Assembly: GCF_000934755.1 (NCBI RefSeq)
Contig: NZ_KN882175.1
Coordinates: forward strand, 393,736-457,735
Direction of reading: 5' to 3'
Length of the DNA: 64,000 nucleotides
Source of the DNA: Desulfonatronovibrio magnus
GTDB lineage: Bacteria > Desulfobacterota > Desulfovibrionia > Desulfovibrionales > Desulfonatronovibrionaceae
The position numbers and the translations under genes are program-made. This document shows positions 17,389 to 25,631 of the stretch, one piece after another (the first letter of the stretch is position 1; each line of letters starts with the position of its first letter). The notes below the pieces were generated by a model that saw only the letters and a program-made list of their open reading frames with translations, did no database searches and was not told where the DNA came from.

Positions 17389-18656
17389 ATTTTCTCCTCA
17401 CAGCTCACTGCGCAAAGCTTTCCGCACATGGAGCATCCTTTTTTATCTTCAGTTATGACCAGCTTCTGTCTGACAAGTTCCCTGTCTAAGGAATTGCTGA
17501 CTATTCCTTCCCAGTCAAGATTCTGCCTGCACTTAGAAATTGCCATATCCTTATCCCATGCCCCGGGCACTCCCTTTTCAAGGTCAGCTATATGAGCTGC
17601 TATGCGGGCGGCCATCACTCCCTGGTACACATCGTTTTCACCTGGCAGGCCAAGGTGCTCTGCAGGAGTGACATAGCAAAGAAAATCTGCTCCGGCTGCA
17701 CCTGCTATAGCGCCGCCAATGGCAGATGTTATATGATCATATCCGGCTGCAATATCCGTAGGTAAAGGCCCAAGCACATAAAATGGAGCATTGTTGCAAA
17801 GTCTTTTCTGCAGCTGAATCTGACTTTTAATTTGATTTAAAGGAACATGCCCCGGTCCCTCAATCATGGTCTGAACCCCCCTGGCCACGGCTCTTTTGGC
17901 CAGCTCTGCCAGGATCATAAGTTCCTCAAGCTGGGCAGGGTCCATGGCATCAGCAATGCAACCCGGTCTGAATCCGTCTCCAAGGCTTAAAGTAACGTCA
18001 TATTTTTCAGCAATATCCAGAAGGCTGTCAAAATCCTCATAAAGTGGATTTTCCCGGTCATGTCTTTTAATCCAGTTCATATGAATTGAACCGCCCCGAC
18101 TCACACATGGCATGACCCTTTCAGACACCTCGAGCTTTCTGACAGAATCTCTGGTGATTCCACAATGCACTGTAATATAGTCAACTCCTTGTTTGCACTG
18201 CTCTTCAATTTCCCTTAAAAGCGTCTCACCATCAATGTCGCTCAAAGGCCTGCCGTCCCGCACCATTTTTGCTGCCAGACCGTAGATGGGCACAGTTCCA
18301 AGCATTGTTGACGAATTTTCAAGAAACATGGTCCTGATCTGATTCAGATCACCTCCGGTAGAAAGGTCCATTATGGAGTCCGTTTCTGCTTTAAGGGCCA
18401 TGAACAGCTTGCTTTTTTCAAGCTCCAGGTCAGAGCTTTCACTGCTTGTGCCCAGATTGGCATTGACCTTGGTTTTCAGCCCCTGACCTATGGCTACAAC
18501 TTTGGCAAAATCATGATTGATGTTTTTGGGGAGCACAGCAAGACCGGAGGCAATCAAATTGCGCAGCTTAGAGGCATCAATGCCTTCATGGTCTGCTGCC
18601 TTTCTCATTTCCGGGGTTATGTTTCCTGCTCTGGCCTGTTGAAGTTGCGTATTCAT
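17385..18656 (-). CDS. thiC: Phosphomethylpyrimidine synthase ThiC, 423 aa
   Basis: Radical-SAM enzyme converting aminoimidazole ribotide to the hydroxymethylpyrimidine phosphate of thiamine. The core shows SRGGSIHMNWIKRH, LGDGFRPGCIADAMD, EGPGHVPLNQI, GPLPTDIAAGYDHITSAIGG and TPAEHLGLP. The C-terminal iron-sulfur cysteines are in CSMCGKLC (residues 408-415). Its length is that of the short anaerobe form, lacking the N-terminal extension of the E. coli protein. A TPP riboswitch and a hairpin containing the ribosome-binding site precede it. A decayed fragment of a second thiC copy lies at 20.45 kb. Confidence 0.97.
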   Translation of the reverse strand: MNTQLQQARAGNITPEMRKAADHEGIDASKLRNLIASGLAVLPKNINHDFAKVVAIGQGLKTKVNANLGTSSESSDLELEKSKLFMALKAETDSIMDLSTGGDLNQIRTMFLENSSTMLGTVPIYGLAAKMVRDGRPLSDIDGETLLREIEEQCKQGVDYITVHCGITRDSVRKLEVSERVMPCVSRGGSIHMNWIKRHDRENPLYEDFDSLLDIAEKYDVTLSLGDGFRPGCIADAMDPAQLEELMILAELAKRAVARGVQTMIEGPGHVPLNQIKSQIQLQKRLCNNAPFYVLGPLPTDIAAGYDHITSAIGGAIAGAAGADFLCYVTPAEHLGLPGENDVYQGVMAARIAAHIADLEKGVPGAWDKDMAISKCRQNLDWEGIVSNSLDRELVRQKLVITEDKKGCSMCGKLCAVSCEEKM

Positions 18657-18688
18657 AAAAAAAACCTCCTGTAATTGGTTTCAGGAGG
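18657..18688 (-). promoter_or_regulatory. thiC expression platform: hairpin containing the Shine-Dalgarno, with T run
   Basis: On the thiC strand CCTCCTG (18688-18682) pairs with CAGGAGG (18671-18665) around a 10-base loop. Eight T residues (18664-18657) run straight into the ATG. The 3' arm is the ribosome-binding site, so closing the stem would both hide it and form an intrinsic-terminator-like structure. It lies 55 bases downstream of the aptamer. Confidence 0.8.
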
Positions 18689-18743
18689 GACAGAAGTAAA
18701 CTCCAGGTATAAGCTTGTATTTCTCACAAGATGCTGAAATCAC

Positions 18744-18826
18744 TTCGCCAATCCCTCCGCCGGCATTATCCGGATCAGGTTCAAGGGGTACTGTCTCAGC
18801 CCATTAGATGGACGCCCCCAGGCGAA
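18744..18826 (-). ncRNA. TPP riboswitch (THI box) in the thiC leader
   Basis: Reading the minus strand, the conserved TPP-aptamer blocks appear in order: GGGGCGTCC, GGGCTGAGAC, ACCCCTTGAACCTGATC and CGGATAATGCCGGCGGAGGGA-type 3' sequence. TTCGCC at 18744-18749 and GGCGAA at 18821-18826 form the closing P1 stem. High thiamine pyrophosphate should repress thiC and the coupled EamA permease. Confidence 0.95.
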
Positions 18827-19129
18827 ATTGCATTTAATCAGAAACACAGGGATAATACAACCAAATTCCCTCAAACTACTTTTTTCACAATTAATATCAT
18901 TACAGCGTCAAACAGCTACCTTTTTTCATCATTCAGACGAAAAACGGAATCCAGGGTAAGCAAGAAAATAATTTGCTTCCTCAAACAGAAACCCTGTTGA
19001 CTTTTACTATCTGCTGTCAGTAAAGTTTATCCAATACTGCACGTATCTGGTTAGACCTTTACATATGGCACGGAGTTTTGCTCCTGCCTTCATAGATGCA
19101 GGAAAAACACTTTAGAACAAGGACAGAAC
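18827..19129. other. Divergent intergenic region between thiC leader and the 19.1-kb gene
   Basis: A/T-rich spacer that must hold the thiC promoter (minus) and that of the PD-(D/E)XK-like gene (plus). Positions 18855-18878 recur with one mismatch at 20846-20869, upstream of the thiC relic. No other structure was recognised. Confidence 0.5.
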
Positions 19130-19846
19130 ATGGATACAACAGCTTTGAAAGAAACCATAAAAAAAGAACTTCCGGAATTATTAAGGGATGATCCATCTCT
19201 AAGCGACTATATTTTACGCTTAACGAGAGAAGTCTATGCTGACAAGGATGAAACCCAAAAAAGTGTATCTGAAATACTGGATGAAATGCGTCGTGATCGG
19301 GAAGAAAACGCACGCAAGTGGGATGAACAAAACAGAAAGTGGCATGAATACAATAGACAATTAGATAAACAAAGCAAGAAATGGGACGAGCAAGACAGAA
19401 AGTGGGATGAAAATCAAAAAGTCATAGTAGCTCTATCCAAAAAGATTGATCGATCCATAGGAGCTTTGGGGGCAAGGTGGGGACTACGTTCTGAAAAGGC
19501 TTTTCGTGACGCTCTGGCAGGCATACTTGAAGAAAACTTCGGCGTAGAAGTCATCAACATTACTGAGTTTGATGATGCAGGCGAAGTGTTTGGAAAACCT
19601 GATCAGATTGAGCTTGACATCATCATCAAAAACGATCTGCTCATCATTTGTGAACTTAAGTCATCCATGAGCAAATCCGATATATATACTTTTGAACGTA
19701 AAGCTCGGTTTTATGAAAAAAGACATCAAAGAAAAGCAGACAAGCTAATTGTCATTTCTCCCATGATTGATGCCAGAGCAGAAAAAATTGCCAGAAAGAT
19801 GAATATAGTGACCTATGGTGACTCCATCGAGGTAGAGCAACTCTGA
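19130..19846 (+). CDS. DUF3782-like protein with coiled-coil heptads and PD-(D/E)XK nuclease-like domain, 238 aa
   Basis: After a short N-terminal region, residues about 58-98 form 7-residue repeats of the type RKWDEQN (RKWDEQN, RKWHEYN, KKWDEQD, RKWDENQ). These should make a coiled coil. The C-terminal half (about 100-238) has an ALGARWGLRSEKAFRDAL helix and the nuclease-fold core ELDIIIKNDLLIICELK, with the ExK pair and an upstream acidic residue, then KARFYEK. Family members are found mainly in archaea, cyanobacteria and some anaerobes; their DNA-cleavage role is unproven. AGGAC precedes the ATG. It is A/T richer than its neighbours and lies in a segment bracketed by inverted repeats, so acquisition by transfer is possible. 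Confidence 0.8.
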   Translation: MDTTALKETIKKELPELLRDDPSLSDYILRLTREVYADKDETQKSVSEILDEMRRDREENARKWDEQNRKWHEYNRQLDKQSKKWDEQDRKWDENQKVIVALSKKIDRSIGALGARWGLRSEKAFRDALAGILEENFGVEVINITEFDDAGEVFGKPDQIELDIIIKNDLLIICELKSSMSKSDIYTFERKARFYEKRHQRKADKLIVISPMIDARAEKIARKMNIVTYGDSIEVEQL

Positions 19847-19900
19847 TATGGCCTCATTCACTGTAAACGAGTAATGCTCCCCTTTAAACATTGCCATATC
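19845..19900. terminator. Hairpin between two convergent genes
   Basis: GATATGGC (19845-19852) pairs with GCCATATC (19893-19900) between the stop of the 19.1-kb gene and the stop of the nitroreductase gene. The interior carries acgagtaatgctccccttt, similar to the terminal repeat of the element at 55.7 kb. It could serve as a two-way terminator derived from a repeat. Confidence 0.5.
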
Positions 19901-19901
19901 G

Positions 19902-20411
19902 TTACCATTTTTCAGTATGAACTCGCTCAGGCTTAAACCTGCTTTCAGATTTTGGGCTTTGATCCGGATAACCTATAACAATATAAGCCAGGGGCACCAC
20001 ATGTTCAGGAAGGTCGAACAATTTTGAAAAACCTTGCTCCCTTTGTTTGATTGGGTGGATTCCTGTCCACACTGCACCCAGGCCGAGACCATGACTTGCC
20101 AGCAGCATATTCTGCACTGCTGCTGAACAGTCCTGCACCCAATAGCCGGGAAACTTTTCAAGGCTCAGATCACCACAGACCAGAATCCCCAAGGGAGCAT
20201 TCTCTGCCATGCCAGCATAAGGGTTGATTTCTTTAATGGCTGTCAAAGCCTGTTTATCCCGAACAATAATAAACTGCCATGGCTGCGCATTTCCAGCACT
20301 TGGAGCCATCATGGCTGCTTCAAGAACATTTTTTACTTTCTCATCAGATACAGGCTTGTCCTGGTACTTCCTTATACTTCTCCTGGTCATTATTGCCTGA
20401 ATTACGTCCAT
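19902..20411 (-). CDS. Nitroreductase-family flavoprotein, about 169 aa
   Basis: FMN-dependent NAD(P)H oxidoreductase fold: RRSIRKYQDKPVSDEKV at the N terminus (phosphate-binding arginines), APSAGNAQPWQFIIV, a central CSAAVQNMLLASHGLGLGAVWTG helix and a C-terminal YIVIGYP. Length fits the short single-domain group. The ATG at 20411 is preferred over a GTG at 20417 because GGAGG is five bases upstream of it. The substrate is unknown; relatives reduce nitroaromatics, quinones or flavins. Confidence 0.92.
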   Translation of the reverse strand: MDVIQAIMTRRSIRKYQDKPVSDEKVKNVLEAAMMAPSAGNAQPWQFIIVRDKQALTAIKEINPYAGMAENAPLGILVCGDLSLEKFPGYWVQDCSAAVQNMLLASHGLGLGAVWTGIHPIKQREQGFSKLFDLPEHVVPLAYIVIGYPDQSPKSESRFKPERVHTEKW

Positions 20412-20449
20412 ATTCACCTCCAGATTTTAAGTAGATAAGCAAATACCTA

Positions 20450-20526
20450 CTATCCACTGCAATAATATGTTGTCAACTCCGGGTTTGCATTGTTCTTCAA
20501 TTTTCTTTAAAAGCATCTCATCCGGG
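20450..20526 (-). pseudogene. thiC: Fragment of a second thiC copy
   Basis: On the minus strand the frame reads KKIEEQCKPGVDNI, against REIEEQCKQGVDYI in the intact ThiC. The DNA matches 18165-18235 at roughly four of five bases over about 75 nt. Both flanks are lost. A short match to the thiC upstream region at 20846-20869, in the same order and orientation, shows it is a relic of a whole locus. Confidence 0.75.
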
Positions 20527-20786
20527 CGGACCAGGACCGAACCTGCGAGTAACATAAAGTAACATAAGATAGCCTTAGCGCGAGATTGCTTCACTTCGCT
20601 CGCAACAAGGATTGCCGCGCTCGAAGACTCGCTCGCAATGACACCTGAGCTGTCAGGGATGTAGTTGCTCAAAACCTGTCACCCACAAGTGAGCCTAAGC
20701 GACCGAAGCAATCTGTATGGTAAAACCGTAATGCTCTGAATTTATTAAATATACATTTGTAGTTACTTGTAAGCATCTCATCCGGG
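20511..20786 (-). repeat. ~240-bp repeat element, right copy, with 16-bp flanking direct repeats
   Basis: The body (20527-20770) is the inverted partner of the left copy at 15.7 kb. It is flanked by identical AAGCATCTCATCCGGG at 20511-20526 and 20771-20786. The first of these is the end of the thiC relic, so the element appears to have inserted into the relic and duplicated the target, or arrived by recombination at that sequence. Confidence 0.8.
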
Positions 20787-20879
20787 GAACCCTTTCAGGG
20801 AAAATAGACCAGTCCCCGTACAACATCCAGGGGCCAAACTATTACATACAACCTAATTCCCTCAAACTATATTTACTCA
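20787..20879. repeat. REP-like fragment and thiC-leader relic
   Basis: ATAGACCAGTCCCCGTAC near 20812-20829 resembles the AGCCAGTCCCC module of other elements. Positions 20846-20869 repeat the thiC upstream sequence at 18855-18878 with one mismatch. The region ends at the start of the secreted lysozyme-like gene, for which no clear ribosome-binding site is visible. Confidence 0.55.
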
Positions 20880-22379
20880 ATGAATTCAAGAATAAATAAA
20901 ATTTGTACCGCAGTTTTAACTGCCTGTCTCGCTGCCTATCCCCTTCCCATACTCAGCGCTGTGCCCATAAACAGCTTTCCTCATGAAATGAAGGCTGATC
21001 TGATCCTGGAAAACGATTTTTTCAAGGCCAATACTAAAGAACTGACAGGCACGCCCATAAATCATCCTGAGCAGCATATGGCTGCCCTGCAGCAAAAACT
21101 TATGGGAAACAGCCAGAGTTCTTCAGAAGAAGCTCATAACAAAACATTGGAGCTTATCATGAACAACAGTCTGTCAACCGCTCTTCCTTCTACCGCACCA
21201 GTTGCTTCAAGCTCAATTCCTCAAAGTGTGCTTCTAAGCAGAATAAAAACTCAGAATACTGATTCAGAAAAGACGGTTGGCAAAGATCCTGGCGTCATGG
21301 ACGAAACGACTTCCGGTTCAAGGATAAGAATGGCCATATCAGCTGATACTCCGAGATTTCCAGTTAACAAAGTACGACAGAAAATTGACTTTCAGGCCCG
21401 CATCAACCAGCCAGACCTCCAGAATATGAACATTTCAGAGCAGGACGATCCTGCAATAAACTTCTTCAGCAATCTGGACGACCTGATTAACCATAGACGA
21501 ATTAGCTCAGGTTTCAATTCCCTTTCACTGCAATCTACATTTATAGAAAAGCTGATCAGTCCTGCTCAGGACAATGTCGTCCCTCATCTTCTCAGACAGG
21601 AAACTCTCAATGAAATTCTGGCAAGAGTTCCACCGTTCAGAGAACATGAACCAGACCGCAAGGGCAAGGTGAATGTATTGTCAGATTACATGGAACATGC
21701 TGCATACAGGGCTCAAAATCCTGCCCAGCCTGCGCAGAGTGTTCAAACTGAAGCTGTAAGGCCAGGACAACTGGCGGCGAGATTTGAATCTGTCAACAGT
21801 TCTGCAGCCATTGGTTTCGACAGAAAGGGAGGAACATGCTATGGAATTTACCAGCTTTCATCAAAAATGGGAACCATGGGTGAGTTCATAGAGTTTCTTC
21901 ATGACAAAGCACCTGATCTATCTAAGCGTCTTCGACAGTCTGGACCAGCCAACACTAATGGCCGCTCAGGCAAAATGCCTGCTGAATGGAAAAAAATTAA
22001 TGAAGAATACCCTGAGCGCATAACTGATCTGCAGCATGAGTTTATTTACAGCAAATTTTATCTTCCTGCAGCCAGGGGGGTTCGGGCAAGAACCGGTCTT
22101 GACATGGAGCAGGCATCACCTGCTCTAAGAGAAGTGCTTTGGAGCACAGCCGTGCAGCACGGAGTTCATGGAGCCATGAATATTTTTCAGAGAGCAGCCA
22201 CAGCTGTGAATTTTCAACCGTCTGACAGACAGGACCGGGAGATGATAATGGCTGTTTACAATGAACGATCCAGGAGATTCACAGGTTCAAGCGAAATTGT
22301 TCGAACCGCTGTCCTGATAAGATTCAGTATGGAGGTTAAAAAGGCCCTGGCCATGCTTAATGATTCTACTGACACTTAA
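20880..22379 (+). CDS. Secreted protein with lysozyme-like C-terminal domain, 499 aa
   Basis: The N terminus (KICTAVLTACLAAYPLPILSAVP) looks like a signal peptide. Residues about 40-280 are low-complexity and Ser/Gln-rich, with short conserved islands shared with the paralogue at 25.9 kb: PEQHMAAL, VRQKIDF, PPFREHEP and YMEHAAY. The C-terminal ~210 residues have LAARFESVNS, GGTCYGIYQLSSKMGTM, LQHEFIYSKFY and WSTAVQHGVHGAMNIF. This pattern resembles lysozyme-superfamily domains found in phage-tail and VgrG-type proteins and in chitosanase-like enzymes, with RFES supplying the likely catalytic Glu. Peptidoglycan cleavage is an inference; the exact family is not recognised. Confidence 0.75.
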   Translation: MNSRINKICTAVLTACLAAYPLPILSAVPINSFPHEMKADLILENDFFKANTKELTGTPINHPEQHMAALQQKLMGNSQSSSEEAHNKTLELIMNNSLSTALPSTAPVASSSIPQSVLLSRIKTQNTDSEKTVGKDPGVMDETTSGSRIRMAISADTPRFPVNKVRQKIDFQARINQPDLQNMNISEQDDPAINFFSNLDDLINHRRISSGFNSLSLQSTFIEKLISPAQDNVVPHLLRQETLNEILARVPPFREHEPDRKGKVNVLSDYMEHAAYRAQNPAQPAQSVQTEAVRPGQLAARFESVNSSAAIGFDRKGGTCYGIYQLSSKMGTMGEFIEFLHDKAPDLSKRLRQSGPANTNGRSGKMPAEWKKINEEYPERITDLQHEFIYSKFYLPAARGVRARTGLDMEQASPALREVLWSTAVQHGVHGAMNIFQRAATAVNFQPSDRQDREMIMAVYNERSRRFTGSSEIVRTAVLIRFSMEVKKALAMLNDSTDT

Positions 22380-22391
22380 GCCTCATGCATG

Positions 22392-22414
22392 AAGGCTGAA
22401 AAAACAGCAGCCTT
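22392..22414. terminator. Hairpin between convergent genes
   Basis: AAGGCTG (22392-22398) pairs with CAGCCTT (22408-22414) across an A-rich loop. It lies between the lysozyme-like gene and sbtB. There is no clear T run on either side, so termination strength is uncertain. Confidence 0.4.
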
Positions 22415-22426
22415 ACTGAACACCGG

Positions 22427-22729
22427 TTAGAACCTGTTGCAGCGGTGTATCTGGACATCGCTGATATAAGCAACGATGGCGTAATCTTCGAAATAAGTAT
22501 AGGAAAGGTGTTCTAAAATCGACTGAGCCAGGGTGCTGTTGCAGATACTGGTGAGACAGATACTGCTGCTCTGATCAAAGCCGCCTTTACGCTTGCCCCG
22601 CGTGCCTTCACCCCGGACATCCCAGACTGTATAGCCGGTGACCCCAAGACTTTTAAGGTCCTTTACCAGCATTTTTTCCAGAGCAGATTCTGCAATAATG
22701 GTTACGAGTTTTCGTTCAACCGGTGACAT
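22427..22729 (-). CDS. sbtB: SbtB-type PII-like signalling protein, 100 aa
   Basis: PII fold with GVTGYTVWDVRGEGTRG (T-loop entry) and the C-terminal DYAIVAYISDVQIHRCNRF strand. It follows the bicarbonate permease gene after three bases, the arrangement of sbtA-sbtB. In cyanobacteria SbtB binds adenine nucleotides including cAMP and regulates SbtA at the membrane. The redox-active C-terminal CGPxGC tail of some SbtB proteins is absent. Confidence 0.87.
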   Translation of the reverse strand: MSPVERKLVTIIAESALEKMLVKDLKSLGVTGYTVWDVRGEGTRGKRKGGFDQSSSICLTSICNSTLAQSILEHLSYTYFEDYAIVAYISDVQIHRCNRF

Positions 22730-22732
22730 AAG

Positions 22733-23692
22733 TTAGCCTCCCAAACCGTGGACAAAGCTCGCCATCGCATAATAGATGGGGATGCCCGCCAAAATGTTAA
22801 ATGGAAAGGTGATGCCCAGAGCAGCTGTAAGGTACAGGGTGGGGTTGGCTTTGGGCACTGCAATACGCATGGCTGCAGGAGCGGCGATATATGAAGCGCT
22901 GGCAGCCAGGGTTGCAAGCACGGTAGTGCCGCCAAGGGAAAGCCCGCTCATGAGGCCGGCTACGGTTCCCATTGCCCCGCTGAACAAAGGCATGACAATG
23001 CCGAACACCACGAGAAAGGGACCTGTCTGACGCAAGTCAGCCAGTCGCTGCGATGTGATAATACCCATCTCCAGAAGAAACAGAGCCAGAGCACCCTTGA
23101 ACAGGCCGGTAAATAACGGTGCAATGGCTTCACTGCGTTCAGGACCGCTGAGAAAACCCACCAGCAGTCCGGCTATAAGCAGGTAAATACTCTTGCCAAG
23201 AAAAACCTCATGAAGCAAAGGTCCTAATTTCATAGATGTAGTGCTGGCACGCATTCTGGCAATGAGAATGCCGATGGCAATGGCCGGAATTTCAAGAACA
23301 ACCAGCAAAACCGTCATAAAAGATTCATAGCTTTGCCCCAAACGAACCAGGTACGCAATGACCACAGCATAGGTCACAGCACTGACCGAACCGTAATGTG
23401 CTGCTATGGCAGCTGCGTCGGGCCTGCTGAAACGGCCAAGACGCCGCAGCAGGGTATATGCAAGTACCGGTATAATCACACCGAGAGACACTGTGGCCAG
23501 CATGGGGACCACTACTTCCCCAGGGTTGGCACTGGACAGCTCGATGCCGCCCTTAAGGCCAATGGCAAAAAGCAGATAGATGCTCAGGCCTTCAAAAAGC
23601 TGAGGGGGGAATCGGAGATCAGTCTTGAGCAGCCCGGCAGTAACGCCCATGGCAAAACACAAAACCACAGGATCAAGCAAATTATCGAACAT
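22733..23692 (-). CDS. sbtA: SbtA-type sodium-dependent bicarbonate permease, 319 aa
   Basis: About ten membrane segments in an inverted-repeat layout. Motifs fit the family: LFAIGLKGGIEL, IAAHYGSVSAVTYAV (first core loop) and LGGTTVLATLAASASYIAAPAAMRIAVP (second core loop). It imports HCO3- with Na+ in cyanobacteria. It starts three bases after purE and ends three bases before sbtB, so it is embedded in a purine operon. Supply of bicarbonate to PurK is a plausible role. Confidence 0.9.
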   Translation of the reverse strand: MFDNLLDPVVLCFAMGVTAGLLKTDLRFPPQLFEGLSIYLLFAIGLKGGIELSSANPGEVVVPMLATVSLGVIIPVLAYTLLRRLGRFSRPDAAAIAAHYGSVSAVTYAVVIAYLVRLGQSYESFMTVLLVVLEIPAIAIGILIARMRASTTSMKLGPLLHEVFLGKSIYLLIAGLLVGFLSGPERSEAIAPLFTGLFKGALALFLLEMGIITSQRLADLRQTGPFLVVFGIVMPLFSGAMGTVAGLMSGLSLGGTTVLATLAASASYIAAPAAMRIAVPKANPTLYLTAALGITFPFNILAGIPIYYAMASFVHGLGG

Positions 23693-23695
23693 GCT

Positions 23696-24238
23696 CTAAC
23701 CTGTTTTTCTGCTGGCTGTTTCAGATGAGTCCTGCTTTTTTTCCAGAGAGGCAGCCTTATCCAGCACGTTTTGTGTCTGGCGCTGCATAAAATCATGGAC
23801 AGCCTCACGTAAATGGCCATGCTTGACGCCCAAAATACGAGCCGCAAGAAGCCCGGCGTTCTGCGCATTATCAATGGCCATGGTGGCCACGGGAACTCCC
23901 CTGGGCATCTGCACGATGGAGAGAAGAGCATCAAGACCTTTCAGGGCTGTGATATTAATGGGCACACCGATAACCGGCAAAGTGGTGCATGCAGCCACCA
24001 TGCCCGGCAGATGAGCTGCCCCGCCGGCTCCGGCAATAATAACCTCAAGGCCCCGCTGCGCCGCATTCTTGGCATAATCAAAAAGTCGCTCAGGAGTACG
24101 GTGGGCAGAAACAATGGTCAGTTCGTAGCCAATACCAAACTGCGACAGAATATCAGCAGCCTGATTCATAACCGGCAGATCAGAATCGCTCCCCATAATG
24201 ATGCCAACTTCAGCTTTGTTCTTCACTGTTTTCTCCAT
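23696..24238 (-). CDS. purE: N5-carboxyaminoimidazole ribonucleotide mutase PurE, 180 aa
   Basis: Moves the carboxyl of N5-CAIR to give CAIR in purine synthesis. Class I PurE motifs are [43 protein letters not shown], and LPVIGVPI followed by [17 protein letters not shown] 20-residue polar tail follows the core. It overlaps the end of purK by 29 bases and is followed directly by sbtA. Confidence 0.96.
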   Translation of the reverse strand: MEKTVKNKAEVGIIMGSDSDLPVMNQAADILSQFGIGYELTIVSAHRTPERLFDYAKNAAQRGLEVIIAGAGGAAHLPGMVAACTTLPVIGVPINITALKGLDALLSIVQMPRGVPVATMAIDNAQNAGLLAARILGVKHGHLREAVHDFMQRQTQNVLDKAASLEKKQDSSETASRKTG

Positions 24239-25400
24239 ATATTCTCAGGATGTTCTTAAGATGGCGTGCTCTCGAAAGCGCCTGTTGGGGATCAGCATCA
24301 AGCACGACTGCATGTCCCATCTTACGGAAGGGTCGAACTTCATGCTTGCCGTAGATATGTACGCTAACCCCTGGTAGGGCGAGTGCCTGTGCAAGCCCTT
24401 GAATCAGAGGACGGCCCATTGCACCAGGCTCACCCACAAGATTGACCATGGCAGCAGGTGTATGCTGCTCAGTGCTGCCCAGGGGCAGACCGGCTATAGC
24501 CCGCAGGTGCTGCCCGTACTGACTGGTCAGGCAGGCTTCAATAGTGTAATGGCCGGAATTATGCGGACGAGGCGCCACCTCGTTAACCAATAGTCTGCCA
24601 TCTGTGGTGAGAAACATTTCCACTCCAAAAACGCCCACTCCATCCAGTGCTCTGACAGTCTTCTCTGCCAGGGCTCGGGCTTCCCGAGCCAGATCATCAC
24701 TGATCCGTGCTGGAGCAAGCAGAAGATCCAGAGCGTTGCTGCGCGGATCAAAGATCATTTCAGCCACAGGAAAGGTTCTTATCTCACCGTCAGCCGCACA
24801 GGCAGTCATAACGGCAATTTCCTTTTCCACGGCCACACATTGTTCCAGTATGGATGGAGTGTTCAGGGCAAATTGGAGATCAGTTTCATCACGCATAATA
24901 ACGACCCCGCGACCGTCGTATCCACCTCTGCGGCTTTTCTGGACCAGGGGGAAGCCAAAGGCCCGGACAGCACTTTCATCCCAGGTATCCAGCCGTGCAT
25001 AAGGGGCTTGAGGCAAGCCATTTGCTGTCAGAAGTTCTTTCTGGCGCAACTTATCCTGAATGATTTCCAGCAGAGACGGGGAGGGATGGATGACAGAGCC
25101 TTCTGCCTTAAGAACATGCAAAGACTGTGTGTCAATATTCTCCAGATCATAAGTGAGCACATCGCTTGCTTCAGCCAATTCACGGATCCTGGCTTTTTCA
25201 AAAAAACCACCAACAAACTGGTGATCACTGATCTGCCCTGCCGGCGATGCAGCGGCAGGATCAAGAACCAGCACTTGGCAGCCCAGTTTTTTGGCCTCCA
25301 TGGTTAGCATTTTGGCCAATTGTCCTCCTCCAATAATCCCCAGGCGCAGGGGAGGACATAAGTGTTGTTTACGGATAAGATGTTCGTTTAAGTGTTTCAT
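24210..25400 (-). CDS. purK: N5-carboxyaminoimidazole ribonucleotide synthase PurK, about 396 aa
   Basis: ATP-grasp enzyme joining bicarbonate to aminoimidazole ribonucleotide using ATP. It has [18 protein letters not shown] at the N terminus, [53 protein letters not shown], and a C-terminal [16 protein letters not shown]. The ATG at 25400 is chosen because the longer frame to 25511 would translate a REP-like repeat; the ATG at 25418 is also possible, and neither has a clear ribosome-binding site. First gene of purK-purE-sbtA-sbtB. Confidence 0.93.
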   Translation of the reverse strand: MKHLNEHLIRKQHLCPPLRLGIIGGGQLAKMLTMEAKKLGCQVLVLDPAAASPAGQISDHQFVGGFFEKARIRELAEASDVLTYDLENIDTQSLHVLKAEGSVIHPSPSLLEIIQDKLRQKELLTANGLPQAPYARLDTWDESAVRAFGFPLVQKSRRGGYDGRGVVIMRDETDLQFALNTPSILEQCVAVEKEIAVMTACAADGEIRTFPVAEMIFDPRSNALDLLLAPARISDDLAREARALAEKTVRALDGVGVFGVEMFLTTDGRLLVNEVAPRPHNSGHYTIEACLTSQYGQHLRAIAGLPLGSTEQHTPAAMVNLVGEPGAMGRPLIQGLAQALALPGVSVHIYGKHEVRPFRKMGHAVVLDADPQQALSRARHLKNILRIYGENSEEQS

Positions 25401-25433
25401 ATTGTGAGAATAGTGCATCAATAAAACAGGCAG

Positions 25434-25496
25434 GCTATCCGGCGGCAAAAGAGCCAGTTCCCTTCCAGCTAAAAAAAGTGTCGCTGTAGTATTACA
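25434..25496. repeat. REP-like 60-bp repeat, copy 2
   Basis: Partner of 15972-16030: ctatccgg, agagccagttccctt and gtcgctgtagtattac in the same order. It sits just upstream of purK. Confidence 0.65.
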
Positions 25497-25631
25497 AAAA
25501 ATGACAATCAAGTACCGTATAAAATAGCAAAATGATTTTTCAAGTCAAGAAAAGAATGACTCACCTTCAATGAATGTTTCAGAAAGTAACTGGCCCACTT
25601 TTTGAATTAAATCTCAATAATATTCAACCTG

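Noticed and set aside
19064-19082. TGGCACGGAGTTTTGC, like a sigma-54 promoter before the 19.1-kb gene
   Set aside because: The GG and GC elements are 11 bases apart instead of the required 10. A similar off-spacing match occurs inside the palindromic repeats.
20427-20672. 81-codon frame on the minus strand
   Set aside because: It is a chance join of the thiC relic with the dispersed repeat; only the relic part has protein homology.
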